A stretch of 64,000 bases of DNA from Alginatibacterium sediminis. Its GTDB lineage: Bacteria; Pseudomonadota; Gammaproteobacteria; Enterobacterales; Celerinatantimonadaceae. Position numbers and translations under genes: made by a program. Positions 25,678 to 36,536 of the stretch are shown in pieces (the first letter of the stretch is position 1; each line of letters starts with the position of its first letter). A model generated the notes under the pieces. It ran no database searches, was not told the origin of the DNA, and saw only the letters and a list, made by a program, of their open reading frames with translations. The stretch is taken from assembly GCF_003610775.1 (NCBI RefSeq), contig NZ_RAQO01000005.1, forward strand, positions 186,001 through 250,000, given 5' to 3'.

Positions 25678-27270
25678 TTATTTTTGCTTCGGACCTAAAA
25701 CCGTTGGTTTTAAGAAATCATCGCTTTGATCGGGGTAATCTAGGTTGTAGTGAAGGCCGCGACTTTCCTTACGGCGCATTGAACACTCTACAATTAATTC
25801 GGCAACTTGAACTAAGTTACGTAGTTCAAGCAAATTATTACTAACCCGGAAATTTGCATAGTACTCATCGATTTCTTGTTGTAACAATCTGATACGACGC
25901 ATTGCACGCTCAAGGCGTTTATCGGTACGAACAATCCCCACATAGTCCCACATGAACAGTCTTAGCTCGTGCCAATTATGGTTGATTACAACTAATTCAT
26001 CGGCACTTCCAACTTGGCTTTCATCCCATGGTTTTACTTTTTCACTTAGCTTTTGTTGCGGTAGTTTCTTAATGATGTCTTTGGCCGCGGCGTTGGCAAA
26101 AACCACGCATTCGAGCAAGGAATTACTAGCCATTCGATTAGCGCCGTGAAGTCCAGTGTAAGCAACTTCGCCGACAGCATATAAGTTGTCTAAGTCACTT
26201 TGACCTTTGAGATCCGTCATCACTCCGCCACAGGTGTAATGTGCAGCGGGTACTACTGGAATCGCTTCGTTGCGGATGTCAATTCCGAGCTCTAAGCAGC
26301 GTTTTAATATGGTTGGAAAGTGGTGTTCAATAAATTCATTGTCGCGATGGCTAATATCTAAGAATACGCAGTCGGCACCTAATCGTTTCATTTCATAGTC
26401 GATAGCTCGCGCAACAACATCTCGTGGCGCTAATTCTTCTCGCTCATCGAAATCGGGCATGAATCGCGTACCATCAGGGCGTTTAAGTAAGGCACCTTCT
26501 CCACGAAGTGCTTCAGTAAGCAAAAAGTTTTTTGCATCGGGATGAAACAAGCAAGTGGGGTGAAACTGATTAAATTCCATGTTGGCTACACGGCAACCTG
26601 CACGCCATGCCATAGCAATTCCATCACCGCTACTAACATCAGGATTACTAGTATATTGATAGACTTTGCTTGCCCCCCCAGTTGCGAGTACGACAAACTT
26701 AGCCCGGATGACTTCAACGTGTTCTCGGTTACGGTTCCAAACATAGGCTCCGGCAACACTGTTATTCTTTGCTCCTCGCTCTGCAATTAAATCAACAGCA
26801 TTAAAGCGTTCCATTAATTGAATATTTGGATGTCCAAGCACAGCTTGAACTAAGGTGCGTTGCATCGCCTTGCCGGTCGCATCAGCTGCATGAAGGATGC
26901 GGCGTCGACTATGGCCTCCTTCACGCGTGAGGTGGTAGTGTTCTTCACCATCAGCGGCCGCTTCTTTATCAAAAGGTACACCAAGATCAATTAACCAATC
27001 GATACAAGCCTTGCTATGTGAAGCGGTGAAACGCACACTGTCTTCATCACACAAGCCCGCCCCTGCAATAAGGGTATCTTGCAAATGTTGGTCTACCGTA
27101 TCGTCTTCGTCAAAGACGGCGGCAATCCCTCCTTGTGCATAATATGTTGAGCCTTCTTTCAGTGGCCCTTTGCTCAGCACCCTTACTTTGGCATAATCAG
27201 CTATGCCGAGAGCAAGAGTGAGGCCAGCGGCTCCACTACCAATGATGAGAACGTCGCAAGAATATTCCAT
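25678..27270 (-). CDS. nadB: L-aspartate oxidase
   Basis: NadB is the FAD enzyme that oxidises L-aspartate to iminoaspartate in the first step of NAD synthesis. The 530-residue protein has the Rossmann motif [12 protein letters not shown] (residues 12-23), [28 protein letters not shown]-like catalytic region ([18 protein letters not shown]), HPTCLFHP, and the [23 protein letters not shown] stretch near the FAD site. Length is normal. The gene is divergent from rpoE, a conserved arrangement in gammaproteobacteria. The ATG is at 27270. Confidence 0.97.
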   Translation of the reverse strand: MEYSCDVLIIGSGAAGLTLALGIADYAKVRVLSKGPLKEGSTYYAQGGIAAVFDEDDTVDQHLQDTLIAGAGLCDEDSVRFTASHSKACIDWLIDLGVPFDKEAAADGEEHYHLTREGGHSRRRILHAADATGKAMQRTLVQAVLGHPNIQLMERFNAVDLIAERGAKNNSVAGAYVWNRNREHVEVIRAKFVVLATGGASKVYQYTSNPDVSSGDGIAMAWRAGCRVANMEFNQFHPTCLFHPDAKNFLLTEALRGEGALLKRPDGTRFMPDFDEREELAPRDVVARAIDYEMKRLGADCVFLDISHRDNEFIEHHFPTILKRCLELGIDIRNEAIPVVPAAHYTCGGVMTDLKGQSDLDNLYAVGEVAYTGLHGANRMASNSLLECVVFANAAAKDIIKKLPQQKLSEKVKPWDESQVGSADELVVINHNWHELRLFMWDYVGIVRTDKRLERAMRRIRLLQQEIDEYYANFRVSNNLLELRNLVQVAELIVECSMRRKESRGLHYNLDYPDQSDDFLKPTVLGPKQK

Positions 27271-27384
27271 AGTGAACTCGTATTTACGTGAAAAAAGTCG
27301 GATAATCGGGTGCTTAGCGCAGTTTAACTGAACTATAGTTTTAATGCAGTTCCTGATTCGTCGTAAAAAAAATTAAAATATTGA

Positions 27385-27411
27385 GAACTTTTTTGAAAAC
27401 TAGCTGTCTGA
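27385..27411 (+). promoter_or_regulatory. Sigma-E autoregulatory promoter of rpoE
   Basis: GAACTT (27385-27390), a 16-base spacer and TCTGA (27407-27411) match the RpoE consensus GGAACTT-N15/16-TCnnA. The start site would lie about 50 bases before rpoE, so the operon probably activates itself as in E. coli. Confidence 0.75.
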
Positions 27412-27468
27412 ACATGCGAGAAGGGCTGATCTTTATATCTTCCTTGGTAATCAAGGGGGATTTATATT

Positions 27469-28053
27469 GTGTCAAATGATGCAACTGATCTAGCTCTTGT
27501 CGAGCGAGTACAACGGGGTGATAAATCAGCATTTAATTTGTTGGTAAGTCGTTACCAGCAACGCATAGCCGGATTAGTGTCTCGTTATGTAGCGCATCCA
27601 GGTGATGTTGCTGATGTAACCCAAGAGGCATTTATCAAGGCCTATCGCTCCCTCCCCAACTTTAGGGGAGAAAGTGCATTTTATACTTGGCTGTATCGTA
27701 TAGCGGTTAACACCGCTAAGAATTATTTAACGGCCCAGGGGCGACGCCCGCCGGCTAATGATGTTGAATTAGAAGATGCTGAGTATTACGACGGTTCCGA
27801 TGCAATGCGAGAGCATGAGTCACCTGAGAGCCTGTTGTTAACTGAAGAAATTCAGACAGAAATTTTTAGAACCATTGATGCATTACCTGAAGAATTGCGA
27901 GTTGCAATTACTCTACGTGAAATTGATGGCTTAAGTTACGACGAGATTTCCAATGTAATGGGGTGTCCCGTAGGTACAGTGAGGTCGCGCATTTTTAGGG
28001 CGCGGGATATTATTGACCAACGCATAAAACCGCTATTACATAACCCTGATTAG
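27469..28053 (+). CDS. rpoE: RNA polymerase sigma factor RpoE (sigma-E)
   Basis: RpoE is the extracytoplasmic-function sigma factor for envelope stress. The 194-residue protein has region 2 (FNLLVSRYQQRIAGLVSRYV, DVTQEAFIKAYRSLPNFRGESAFYTWLYRIAVNTAKNYL) and region 4 (LPEELRVAITLREIDGLSYDEISNVMGCPVGTVRSRIFRARD). It is close to the E. coli protein throughout. The start is GTG at 27469 with AAGGGGGA 8 bases upstream. It heads the rpoE-rseA-rseB-rseC operon behind a self-recognised promoter. Confidence 0.97.
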   Translation: MSNDATDLALVERVQRGDKSAFNLLVSRYQQRIAGLVSRYVAHPGDVADVTQEAFIKAYRSLPNFRGESAFYTWLYRIAVNTAKNYLTAQGRRPPANDVELEDAEYYDGSDAMREHESPESLLLTEEIQTEIFRTIDALPEELRVAITLREIDGLSYDEISNVMGCPVGTVRSRIFRARDIIDQRIKPLLHNPD

Positions 28054-28066
28054 GATTTTTGGAATT

Positions 28067-28630
28067 ATGGCAAAATTTGAACAGCTTTCAGCACTTATCG
28101 ATGGTCAGAACGATGAAGTTCGCTTTATCGATGAAGTTGCCAAGGATGAAGAGCTTTCTCAACGTTGGCAAAACTATCACCTGATTGGTGATGTAATGCG
28201 CGGTGAGTGTGCTAAGCATGTCGACCTTGACCTTAGCAGCAAAATTGCAATGGCTATTGAAGACGAGCCTTGTATTGTCGCCCCTCGTTCGCAAGAGCAT
28301 AGCGCTGAACCTCAAGTCGGATTTGCTATTGCTGCATTTGCAGGCTTACATCAACGCTATAAAAAAGTATTTTCATACGCAGGCCAATACGCGATTGCTG
28401 CCTCTGTTGCAGTGGCGGCGATAGTCGGTGTTCAACATTATTCGCAAGTTCAACCTAATACATTAGGTGAACCGGTTTTGCATACTATTCCTATTGGCGG
28501 TGGTGTATCTCCCGTAAGTTTGACAACACCATTGAATACCCAAGAGCCTTCTCAGCAAGAGCTTTTAGAGCAAAACCAACGTATAAACGCCTATTTACAG
28601 GACCATCGCTTACACCAACGCATTAACTAA
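28067..28630 (+). CDS. rseA: Anti-sigma-E factor RseA
   Basis: RseA is the inner-membrane inhibitor of RpoE, released by DegS and RseP proteolysis. The 187-residue protein has the cytoplasmic sigma-binding part (FEQLSALIDGQNDE, WQNYHLIGDVMRGE), one membrane helix (YAIAASVAVAAIVGVQHY, about residues 110-127) and a periplasmic tail rich in Gln that ends HRLHQRIN. It lies 13 bases after rpoE. Confidence 0.94.
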   Translation: MAKFEQLSALIDGQNDEVRFIDEVAKDEELSQRWQNYHLIGDVMRGECAKHVDLDLSSKIAMAIEDEPCIVAPRSQEHSAEPQVGFAIAAFAGLHQRYKKVFSYAGQYAIAASVAVAAIVGVQHYSQVQPNTLGEPVLHTIPIGGGVSPVSLTTPLNTQEPSQQELLEQNQRINAYLQDHRLHQRIN

Positions 28631-28697
28631 GTTCTCTTCTAGAGCCTGCCTGCGTTATGATAGGTGGGTTCTTTTATTGTTGAGGCCTCGTTAATTC

Positions 28698-29717
28698 ATG
28701 AAATTTTTTTCTCCAGCTATTTTTTTCGCGTTGGTGTTGAGCTCGAATTTTGTTTTTGCAGAACAAAATTCCCTTGCCCAGCCCCCTGTGAAAAGCCAAT
28801 CTGCGCTTCAACTCATCGAACAATTGCAATCTTCTTTTGTCAGTCGCAACTATGAACTTTCATTTATAAAAACTCGCCAAGGTGCGATTGAACCCATGCG
28901 CTATATCCATGGTTTAGTCGACGACGTAGAAGTTGCCCATCTATTGAATCTTAACGGTCCAGCGCAGGAATCCGTTTATCGCGACTTGCGGGTGGCCTAC
29001 TTTGAACAAGGACAGCCGCCATACAGCGTCGAAGCCTCACGTTTATCTAGTTTGTTTTCCTCTATAGCAAAAATCGATCTCGACCAGCTGCAACATAGTT
29101 ACGAATTAGTCATTGCCGGAAAAAGCCGGGTCGCGGGTCGCGCCTCGCAAGTGATTAGAGTATTGCCGAAAAACAAAGATCGCTATGCGGTATTTTTATG
29201 GATTGATTACCAAACTAGCTTGCCGATCCGTATCGATTTAGTCGACTCAAATGGTGAGTTAATAGAGCAGTACATGGCGGTTACTTTAATCGATTTTTCT
29301 AGTCCAACTGAATGGATGTATGAGCTTGCAAGTATTGAACTTCCAGCGGTGATTTCCAGCAAAACTAAAATAGAAGATCAATTCGCAACCGACTTGGACT
29401 GGGAATTAACTTGGATGCCCGAAGGCATGGTGATTTTGACGGACCCGGGGCAACGTATAAGTTCCGTTGAAGACAGCGTAGATCATCAGCGCATGAGCGA
29501 TGGTTTGTTCGATATCTCGGTGTATGTCAATAAGCTAGATGATAAAGCCCGCATTAAACCCCAATTGGTTAGGCAAGGGGCCACTACCTTGCACATTCAA
29601 TTGATTCAAGGCCGGGAAGTAACCGTGGTGGGCGAAGTACCACCAGAAACAGCGAGTAAAATCGCAAACTCTATCCGTTTCTCAACTTCGTCTAAGCGAG
29701 TTAAAAGTGGCAGTTAA
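28698..29717 (+). CDS. rseB: Sigma-E regulator RseB
   Basis: RseB is the periplasmic protein that binds RseA, shields it from DegS and senses mislocalised lipopolysaccharide and lipoproteins. The 339-residue protein has a signal peptide (FFSPAIFFALVLSSNFVFA) and the MucB/RseB two-domain pattern (ALQLIEQLQSSFVSRNYELSFIK, PMRYIHG, then a C-terminal DLDWELTWMPEGM and SDGLFDISVYVN part). The ATG is at 28698, 67 bases after rseA. Confidence 0.95.
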   Translation: MKFFSPAIFFALVLSSNFVFAEQNSLAQPPVKSQSALQLIEQLQSSFVSRNYELSFIKTRQGAIEPMRYIHGLVDDVEVAHLLNLNGPAQESVYRDLRVAYFEQGQPPYSVEASRLSSLFSSIAKIDLDQLQHSYELVIAGKSRVAGRASQVIRVLPKNKDRYAVFLWIDYQTSLPIRIDLVDSNGELIEQYMAVTLIDFSSPTEWMYELASIELPAVISSKTKIEDQFATDLDWELTWMPEGMVILTDPGQRISSVEDSVDHQRMSDGLFDISVYVNKLDDKARIKPQLVRQGATTLHIQLIQGREVTVVGEVPPETASKIANSIRFSTSSKRVKSGS

Positions 29718-30150
29718 TACTCCAAATGTAATTCGTCAACAAGCAAGCATTGTTGCTGTGGATGGTGAAAATGTAACCGTCGAGTGCATCACCCAAAGCG
29801 CCTGTGCTCAGTGTTCCCAGCAAGACAATTGTGGTAATGGCAGTATTGCTAAAGCGTTTCCAAAGCGTTCAACACAAATTGTGATCCAACAATCAGGTCA
29901 ATATCAAACTGGACAGCAGGTAGAGCTGTTATTGCCGGCAAAAGCGCTATTGCAAAGCGCTGCACTCGTTTACTTTGTTCCCTTGTTAGCACTTGTTGTA
30001 GGGGCTTTTGCGGGCGAAAAAATCGCTGCTAATTTTGATCTGGGTGAATGGGTTTCGGTGTTATTAGCCCTAGTTTGTGCATTACTCAGCGGTCTTTTGA
30101 TTCGCCACTTTGGTGATCGCAATACTGTACAACCTAAATTAGATGGGTGA
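29707..30150 (+). CDS. rseC: Sigma-E positive regulator RseC
   Basis: RseC is an inner-membrane protein with a cysteine-rich head and two membrane helices. It is tied to RpoE control and, in relatives, to electron supply for reducing SoxR. The 147-residue protein has four cysteines in CITQSACAQCSQQDNC and helices LLQSAALVYFVPLLALVVGAF and SVLLALVCALLSGLLI. The start is GTG at 29707, overlapping rseB by 11 bases. Confidence 0.92.
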   Translation: MAVNTPNVIRQQASIVAVDGENVTVECITQSACAQCSQQDNCGNGSIAKAFPKRSTQIVIQQSGQYQTGQQVELLLPAKALLQSAALVYFVPLLALVVGAFAGEKIAANFDLGEWVSVLLALVCALLSGLLIRHFGDRNTVQPKLDG

Positions 30151-30293
30151 CTTATAAAGTTTTCATCGGCCAAGATAATTGTTGGTGGTATTAGATTCGT
30201 CTGAACATATGCTGTTAAAGCCGAAATAATAAACACGCATCTATTTTTAGTGTAAACTTCGTCACAAATTCAAAGGGTCGGTTAAATGTTGTG

Positions 30294-30311
30294 ATGGTTA
30301 TCGATAACCAT
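30294..30311. promoter_or_regulatory. 18-bp perfect palindrome upstream of lepA
   Basis: ATGGTTATCGATAACCAT is identical to its reverse complement. It lies 75 bases before lepA in a 236-bp gap after rseC. An even palindrome with a central CG resembles operators of LacI-family repressors. It lacks the loop and U-tract of a terminator. Confidence 0.5.
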
Positions 30312-30386
30312 AAATAAGCACTACCGTCCCGTGTGTGCCTCAGTGCGTACCTCAAAGCATAAAACTCCGAGATTGAACTGTTAAAA

Positions 30387-32189
30387 ATGAATAAATTCAA
30401 GAATATAAGAAATTTCTCCGTTATTGCCCATATTGACCATGGCAAATCAACCTTGTCTGATCGTCTCATTCAGTACTGTGGCGGCTTAACTGAACGTGAA
30501 ATGGACGTGCAAGTTCTTGATTCAATGGATATTGAACGTGAGCGTGGCATTACCATTAAAGCTCAAAGCGTTACCTTGTATTACGATGCATTAGATGGTG
30601 AGCGCTATCAGCTAAACTTTATTGATACACCCGGCCATGTTGACTTTAGTTATGAAGTTTCGCGCAGTCTAGCGGCATGCGAAGGTGCGTTGTTGGTCGT
30701 TGATGCTGCCCAAGGGGTTGAGGCTCAAACGCTTGCAAACTGCTATACCGCAATTGAAATGGATCTCGAAGTTATTCCGGTTCTGAACAAGATCGATTTG
30801 CCGTCAGCTGAACCCGATCGCGTGGCCGAAGAAATTGAAGAGATTGTTGGTATTGATGCAACTGAAGCAACCCAATGTTCGGCAAAAACAGGCATTGGGA
30901 TCCAAGACGTGTTGGAAAATATCGTGCGTGATATTCCGCCACCAGTGGGCGATATTGACAAACCTTTACAAGCTTTGATTATCGATTCATGGTTTGATAA
31001 CTACCAGGGTGTTGTGTCCTTGGTTCGCGTGAAAAACGGTGTGCTTAAAGCCGGTGAGCGGATGACGGTATTGTCTACCGGACAATCTCACATTATTAAC
31101 GAAGTTGGTGTATTTACGCCAAAGCAAACCAGTACTGGGGTTTTAAATCCTGGCGAAGTTGGCTATGTGATTGCTGGTATCAAGGAAATTAATGGTGCAC
31201 CGGTTGGTGATACCTTAACCACTTTACATCACGGTACTACTGAAGCTTTACCTGGTTTCAAAAAAGTGAAACCGCAGGTTTATGCAGGACTTTTCCCAAC
31301 AAGTTCTGATGAATATGAGAACTTCCGCGATGCGCTGGGTAAATTGAGTCTTAATGATTCGTCATTATTCTATGAGCCTGAAAACTCAACTGCATTAGGA
31401 TTTGGTTTCCGTTGCGGCTTCTTGGGTCTTCTGCACATGGAAATTATTCAAGAACGTCTTGAGCGCGAATATGATTTGGATTTGATTACCACGGCACCTA
31501 CGGTTGTCTATGAAGTTGAAACCAATGATAAGAGTATCGTCTACGTTGATAGCCCAAGTAAGCTTCCTGCCATTAATAATATTGCTGAACTGCGTGAGCC
31601 CATTGCAGAAGTTAACATTTTAGTGCCGCAAACCTACCTAGGTAATGTCATCACTTTGTGTATCGAGAAACGAGGAGTGCAAACCGACCTCAGCTATCAT
31701 GGCAAACAAGTATCATTGACCTATGAAATTCCAATGGCGGAAGTGGTGCTCGATTTCTTTGATAGACTGAAATCTACCAGTCGCGGGTATGCATCGTTAG
31801 ACTATAATTTTAAGCACTTCCAAGCCGCAGACATGGTTAGAGTTGATATTCTTATCAATGGCGATAGGGTTGACGCACTGGCATTGATTACCCACCGCGA
31901 TCACTCTCAAACGCGTGGTCGTCAAGTGGTCGAAAAGATGAAGGATCTAATTCCTCGTCAAATGTTTGATATTGCAATTCAAGCTTCGATTGGCGCGCAT
32001 ATTATTGCACGTAGCACGGTGAAGCAATTGCGTAAAAACGTGATTGCAAAATGCTATGGCGGTGATGTCAGTCGTAAGAAAAAGCTGCTGTCTAAGCAAA
32101 AAGAAGGTAAGAAACGTATGAAACAAGTGGGGAACGTTGAAGTCCCGCAAGATGCCTTCTTAGCTGTTTTACATATTGGAAAGGACTAA
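30387..32189 (+). CDS. lepA: Elongation factor 4 (LepA), ribosome-associated GTPase
   Basis: LepA is a translational GTPase that acts on ribosomes during initiation or assembly and under stress. The 600-residue protein has the G1 motif AHIDHGKS near residue 15, the switch sequence [29 protein letters not shown], and the LepA-specific C-terminal region ([30 protein letters not shown]). The ATG at 30387 has only a weak ribosome site. lepB follows after 7 bases. A palindrome lies in the upstream gap. Confidence 0.97.
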   Translation: MNKFKNIRNFSVIAHIDHGKSTLSDRLIQYCGGLTEREMDVQVLDSMDIERERGITIKAQSVTLYYDALDGERYQLNFIDTPGHVDFSYEVSRSLAACEGALLVVDAAQGVEAQTLANCYTAIEMDLEVIPVLNKIDLPSAEPDRVAEEIEEIVGIDATEATQCSAKTGIGIQDVLENIVRDIPPPVGDIDKPLQALIIDSWFDNYQGVVSLVRVKNGVLKAGERMTVLSTGQSHIINEVGVFTPKQTSTGVLNPGEVGYVIAGIKEINGAPVGDTLTTLHHGTTEALPGFKKVKPQVYAGLFPTSSDEYENFRDALGKLSLNDSSLFYEPENSTALGFGFRCGFLGLLHMEIIQERLEREYDLDLITTAPTVVYEVETNDKSIVYVDSPSKLPAINNIAELREPIAEVNILVPQTYLGNVITLCIEKRGVQTDLSYHGKQVSLTYEIPMAEVVLDFFDRLKSTSRGYASLDYNFKHFQAADMVRVDILINGDRVDALALITHRDHSQTRGRQVVEKMKDLIPRQMFDIAIQASIGAHIIARSTVKQLRKNVIAKCYGGDVSRKKKLLSKQKEGKKRMKQVGNVEVPQDAFLAVLHIGKD

Positions 32190-32196
32190 TTAGACC

Positions 32197-33108
32197 ATGG
32201 CACAATATTTTCCTCTAATCCTGGTACTGGCTACATTTATCACAGGATTTATCTGGCTTATGGATAAAGTCCGTTGGATGCCTCAACGACAAAACAAGCT
32301 GCTACAAGCTGAAGAAGCTGCTGGTGGTACTATCGGTGATGAAGCGCGAGAGTTGATTCTCAAAGAGCCTTCATGGATAGAGAACGGTAAATCGGTATTC
32401 CCTGTAATCGCTATCGTTATGGTACTGCGTTCGTTTATCTACGAACCGTTTCAAATCCCATCGGGTTCAATGATGCCAACCTTACTCGTCGGCGATTTCA
32501 TTTTAGTTGAGAAGTTTTCGTATAGTTTACGTGAGCCGGTATCGCGCACTCAGTTGCTAAAAACTGGCGAGGTGGAACGCGGTGATGTTGCTGTATTCAA
32601 ATTTCCATTAGATACGCGTATCGATTACATCAAACGTATTATCGGATTACCAGGCGATCGGATTATTTACCAGAATAAGCGTATCTATATTGAGCAAGCT
32701 TGTTCGGGGAGCAATTGCCCCGGCCCTAAAGCTTTAGTTCGCGAATTTGAGAATGACGACCAGTTTAGTAATGGACCATTTGCTATGGAACAATACTCTG
32801 AAGTTCTCGGTGACGTAAAACACAGCCTTTTGATCAGTCCCTCTACACCTGATCGTTTTGCTCGCTATTACAACCAAGCTGGGACTAAAATAAACGAATG
32901 GATAGTTCCAGAAGGGCATTACTTCGCAATGGGTGATAATCGTGACAATAGTCAAGATAGCCGTTTTTGGGGATTTGTTCCTGAAGATAATTTAGTCGGT
33001 AAAGCTGTCGGCATATGGGTTAGTTTTGAGTTTGGAATGGGGCCCAATTCGTTCTTCAGTTGGGTACCAACCGGTATTCGTTTTAATCGTATCGGCGGCA
33101 TCATTTAA
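32197..33108 (+). CDS. lepB: Signal peptidase I
   Basis: LepB removes signal peptides from exported proteins at the periplasmic face of the inner membrane. The 303-residue protein has two N-terminal membrane helices, catalytic Ser91 in [14 protein letters not shown] and Lys146 in [12 protein letters not shown]. The box [17 protein letters not shown] is near residue 247. The numbering is one residue from E. coli LepB. The stop shares a base with the rnc ATG (TAATG). Confidence 0.97.
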   Translation: MAQYFPLILVLATFITGFIWLMDKVRWMPQRQNKLLQAEEAAGGTIGDEARELILKEPSWIENGKSVFPVIAIVMVLRSFIYEPFQIPSGSMMPTLLVGDFILVEKFSYSLREPVSRTQLLKTGEVERGDVAVFKFPLDTRIDYIKRIIGLPGDRIIYQNKRIYIEQACSGSNCPGPKALVREFENDDQFSNGPFAMEQYSEVLGDVKHSLLISPSTPDRFARYYNQAGTKINEWIVPEGHYFAMGDNRDNSQDSRFWGFVPEDNLVGKAVGIWVSFEFGMGPNSFFSWVPTGIRFNRIGGII

Positions 33109-33800
33109 TGAGTGTAAATAGTTTACAGCAACGCAACCCTTTATCGCGTTTGCAAAAAGTGATTGGTTATCAGTTTAATAATGAGCAGTTACTCGATCAG
33201 GCTCTGACACATCGCAGTGCGAATAGCCATCATAATGAGCGTTTAGAGTTTTTAGGTGACGCCATTTTAAGTTGGGTTATTGCGGACGCGCTTTACCATG
33301 GTTTCCCTGAACAAGCTGAAGGTGATTTAAGTCGAATGCGTGCAACTTTAGTCCGCGGTCGAACTCTGGCTAAAATCGCACTAGAATTTGAACTGGGTGA
33401 TTACTTGCGTCTTGGTCCCGGTGAGATGAAAAGTGGCGGTCATCGTCGCGAGTCGATTTTGGCGGATTGCGTTGAAGCCATTTTGGGAGCGGTATATCTC
33501 GATAGCGATGCAATAACAGCACAAACATTAGTATTACAGTGGTACAAGCAACGCCTGCAGGAAATTGAACCAGGTGCAAGCCAGAAAGATCCTAAAACAC
33601 GCTTACAAGAGCTGCTACAAGCGCAAGGTTTAGCCTTGCCTATTTATGAAGTAGTTGCGATTAAGGGCGAAGCACATAATCAAGAGTTTACTGTGTCTTG
33701 CCGCGTTGAGAGCCTTAAAGATGAAATTAAGGCTAAAAGTACAAGCCGCCGAAAAGCCGAGCAAAAAGCCGCTGAATTGGTGTTGGAGAAATTGGTATGA
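33108..33800 (+). CDS. rnc: Ribonuclease III
   Basis: RNase III cleaves double-stranded RNA in rRNA precursors and many mRNAs. The 230-residue protein has the nuclease signature [16 protein letters not shown] (residues 38-53) with the metal-binding acidic residues, [14 protein letters not shown] for the second pair, and a C-terminal double-stranded RNA-binding domain ([14 protein letters not shown] to [17 protein letters not shown]). It overlaps era by 4 bases. In E. coli rnc controls its own operon by cleaving the leader. Confidence 0.97.
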   Translation: MSVNSLQQRNPLSRLQKVIGYQFNNEQLLDQALTHRSANSHHNERLEFLGDAILSWVIADALYHGFPEQAEGDLSRMRATLVRGRTLAKIALEFELGDYLRLGPGEMKSGGHRRESILADCVEAILGAVYLDSDAITAQTLVLQWYKQRLQEIEPGASQKDPKTRLQELLQAQGLALPIYEVVAIKGEAHNQEFTVSCRVESLKDEIKAKSTSRRKAEQKAAELVLEKLV

Positions 33801-34711
33801 GTGACACTGGAAACTACGATACCCGTTGCGGATTTGTCGCAATTGTAGGGCGCCCTAATGTGGGGAAATCGACACTACTCAATCGTTTGCTCGGACAAAA
33901 AGTTAGTATAACTTCCAAAAAACCTCAAACTACACGTCATCGTATTTTAGGTATTCACACTGAAGATATTTATCAAACTATTTACGTCGACACTCCAGGA
34001 TTACATCTGGATGAACAACGTGCAATTAATCGTCTTATGAATCGTGCAGCAAGCAGTTCTTTAGGCGATGTTGAGATGGTTATATTTGTTGTTGATGGAA
34101 CGCGTTGGACCGAAGATGATGAGTTGGTTTTACGTAAACTAGAGCATCAAAAAGCGCCCGTCGTGTTAGCCGTTAATAAAATTGATAACATCAAAGACAA
34201 AGACGAAGAGCTATTACCGCATATTCAAGAATTAGCCACTAAATATGACTTCTTCAATATTCTGCCTATCTCAGCGAAGCAGGGTAAAAATGTAGAACAA
34301 TTGATTACGTGGTCACAGCAATTATTACCTCAAAATGTGCATTTTTTCCCTGAAGACTATGTCACAGACCGAAGTTCTCGTTTTATGGCATCCGAGATCG
34401 TGCGTGAAAAGCTCATGCGTTTTACCGGACAAGAACTACCATATTCGACCAGTGTTGAGATTGAACAATTTAAGCTGATGCCTAATGGTGTCTATCAAAT
34501 CAATGCGCTTATTTTGGTCGAACGTAGTAGTCAAAAACGAATTATTATTGGTAATGGTGGTGACAAACTTAAAACCATAGGTCGTGAAGCCCGCCTCGAT
34601 ATGGAGCGCCTGTTCGACAACAAGGTTTTTCTTGAGATTTGGGTAAAGGTCAAATCTGGTTGGGCTGACGACGAACGTGCACTACGCAGTTTAGGCTACG
34701 GCGAAGACTAA
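33797..34711 (+). CDS. era: GTPase Era
   Basis: Era is an essential GTPase that binds the 3' end of 16S rRNA during small-subunit assembly. The 304-residue protein has G1 [12 protein letters not shown] near residue 17, G3 DTPGL, G4 NKID and G5 SAKQG, followed by a C-terminal KH RNA-binding domain with [17 protein letters not shown]. It overlaps rnc by 4 bases, the usual rnc-era-recO order. Confidence 0.97.
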   Translation: MSDTGNYDTRCGFVAIVGRPNVGKSTLLNRLLGQKVSITSKKPQTTRHRILGIHTEDIYQTIYVDTPGLHLDEQRAINRLMNRAASSSLGDVEMVIFVVDGTRWTEDDELVLRKLEHQKAPVVLAVNKIDNIKDKDEELLPHIQELATKYDFFNILPISAKQGKNVEQLITWSQQLLPQNVHFFPEDYVTDRSSRFMASEIVREKLMRFTGQELPYSTSVEIEQFKLMPNGVYQINALILVERSSQKRIIIGNGGDKLKTIGREARLDMERLFDNKVFLEIWVKVKSGWADDERALRSLGYGED

Positions 34712-34724
34712 TCCATTGGGGCTT

Positions 34725-35426
34725 GTGACTACTGAGAACGCCTATGTGCTGCATAGTCGTCCTTATCGCGAAACTAGCCAGTTGCTTACGGTATTCAGCT
34801 CAGAGTACGGCAAGCTGGGCCTAGTGGCTCGAGGTAGTCGTAGCAAAAATTCTAAATTACGTGGAATATTGCAGCCATTTGTTCCACTTCGCTTAGAGTT
34901 TCGAGCTGGTGATGGTCTACAAAACCTATATCAAGCTGAAGCACTCGAAATGAGCATCCCGCTATTTAAAGAGCGTCTATACAGCGCGCTATATCTAAAT
35001 GAACTGCTTTATTATCTATTAGACGAGCGCAGTGAATATCAAGCAGTATTTACTAGTTATCAAAACACCTTATTTGAGCTTGCAGGACAAGGCACTATTG
35101 CTCCACAATTGCGTAAATTTGAACTCATTCTGTTTTCGGAATTAGGCTATGCAGTTGCTCCCCCTGCGGAGTGGTTTGTCGAGAAAGACCCGAGGTGGTT
35201 TTCATATGATATTGAAACAGGTTTTTATCCGCTGCAATATCCGACCAAAACTCAACAATGTTTTAGTCAGCAGCAGCTATATAGCTTGGCGAACTTTGAC
35301 GCCGAGCATCCCCAAGAACTTGAACTAGTGAAACGCTTTTGTCGTTTGCTTAGTTCACAATTACTAGCAGGTCGAACGTTGAAAAGTAGAGAGCTTTTCA
35401 CATCGAGGAAAAAGGAATCAAAATGA
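34725..35426 (+). CDS. recO: DNA repair protein RecO
   Basis: RecO works with RecR to load RecA on SSB-coated single-stranded DNA. The protein has an N-terminal OB-fold ([35 protein letters not shown]) and a helical C-terminal domain ending [11 protein letters not shown] take GTG 34725 (233 residues), with GGGG 5 bases upstream. A TTG at 34716 would add three residues and is also possible. It sits 13 bases after era and overlaps pdxJ by 4 bases. The zinc cysteines seen in some RecO proteins are absent, as in E. coli. Confidence 0.93.
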   Translation: MTTENAYVLHSRPYRETSQLLTVFSSEYGKLGLVARGSRSKNSKLRGILQPFVPLRLEFRAGDGLQNLYQAEALEMSIPLFKERLYSALYLNELLYYLLDERSEYQAVFTSYQNTLFELAGQGTIAPQLRKFELILFSELGYAVAPPAEWFVEKDPRWFSYDIETGFYPLQYPTKTQQCFSQQQLYSLANFDAEHPQELELVKRFCRLLSSQLLAGRTLKSRELFTSRKKESK

Positions 35427-36160
35427 GCGACATCTTATTAGGCGTTAATATCGATCATGTAGCAACACTGCGCCAAGCTCGTGGTACGCGCTATCCTGAT
35501 CCAGTATTTGCTGCTTCGTTAGCGGAGCAGGCAGGGGCTGATGGTATCACCATTCACTTACGAGAAGATCGCCGCCATATCGTAGACCGTGATGTACAAG
35601 TAATGTGCGATACGGTGCAAACTCGACTTAATTTGGAAATGGCAGTTACCGACGAAATGGTTGCCATCGCATGTGAGCATAAACCTGCATTTGTTTGTCT
35701 CGTGCCTGAAAAACGCGAAGAGCTAACAACTGAAGGAGGACTCGATGTGGTTGGTAAATTCCAAAAAATTAAGGATGCTGTGACCAAGCTCAGCGAGGCA
35801 GGGATCTTAGTTTCGTTGTTCATCGATGCAGACCGTGAGCAAATAAATGCAGCCCTAGAAACCGGAGCGCCATATATTGAGCTGCATACCGGTCACTACG
35901 CCGATGCTGCAAGCGAGAATGAGCAATCTGCCGAGCTTAAAAAAGTTTCAGCCGGTGCCTCTTACGCATCTGATTTGGGTCTAAAAGTTAATGCCGGGCA
36001 TGGACTGCATTACCATAATGTAAAAGCAATTGCGGCTATTCCTGAAATCATTGAGCTCAACATTGGTCACTCTATTATTGCTCGCGCTGTATTTGTAGGA
36101 TTAGAAACTGCAGTGCGCGAAATCAAAACCCTAATGCAAGATGCGCGTTTAGGTCGATAG
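35423..36160 (+). CDS. pdxJ: Pyridoxine 5'-phosphate synthase
   Basis: PdxJ closes the pyridoxine ring from 1-deoxyxylulose 5-phosphate and 3-amino-2-oxopropyl phosphate. The 245-residue TIM barrel begins [24 protein letters not shown]. It has [62 protein letters not shown] and [14 protein letters not shown], all the family blocks. One substrate comes from the dxs product at the other end of this window. It overlaps recO by 4 bases and lies one base from acpS. Confidence 0.97.
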   Translation: MSDILLGVNIDHVATLRQARGTRYPDPVFAASLAEQAGADGITIHLREDRRHIVDRDVQVMCDTVQTRLNLEMAVTDEMVAIACEHKPAFVCLVPEKREELTTEGGLDVVGKFQKIKDAVTKLSEAGILVSLFIDADREQINAALETGAPYIELHTGHYADAASENEQSAELKKVSAGASYASDLGLKVNAGHGLHYHNVKAIAAIPEIIELNIGHSIIARAVFVGLETAVREIKTLMQDARLGR

Positions 36161-36161
36161 G

Positions 36162-36536
36162 ATGGCAATTGTTGGATTGGGAACGGATATTGTTGAGATT
36201 GAGCGCTTAGCGTCAAACCCTCGTATCGATGGCTTGGCTAAGCGGGTATTAAGTGACTCAGAATATGCGGTCTACTTAACTTCAAAACAAGGCTCTCGTT
36301 TTTTGGCTAAGCGCTTTGCTGCTAAAGAAGCTGCATCGAAAGCGCTGGGGACCGGCATTGCTCAGGGAGTTGGCTTTAAAAACTTTACAATTTCGAATGA
36401 TCGGTTGGGTAAACCCATTTTGGAACTTAGCGGCAATGCCTTAGACATCGCAACTCAGCTCGGCGCCAAAACTTGGCATATAAGTATTAGCGATGAAAAA
36501 CGCTATGCCCTCGCAACAGTGATATTAGAAACTTAA
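36162..36536 (+). CDS. acpS: Holo-[acyl-carrier-protein] synthase
   Basis: AcpS transfers the 4'-phosphopantetheine arm from CoA to acyl carrier protein. The 124-residue protein has the family blocks [12 protein letters not shown] (metal-binding Asp near residue 9) and [20 protein letters not shown] (Glu near 58). It ends the lepA-to-acpS string. Its stop overlaps the stop of the convergent barA gene, so there is no room for an ordinary terminator between them. Confidence 0.96.
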   Translation: MAIVGLGTDIVEIERLASNPRIDGLAKRVLSDSEYAVYLTSKQGSRFLAKRFAAKEAASKALGTGIAQGVGFKNFTISNDRLGKPILELSGNALDIATQLGAKTWHISISDEKRYALATVILET

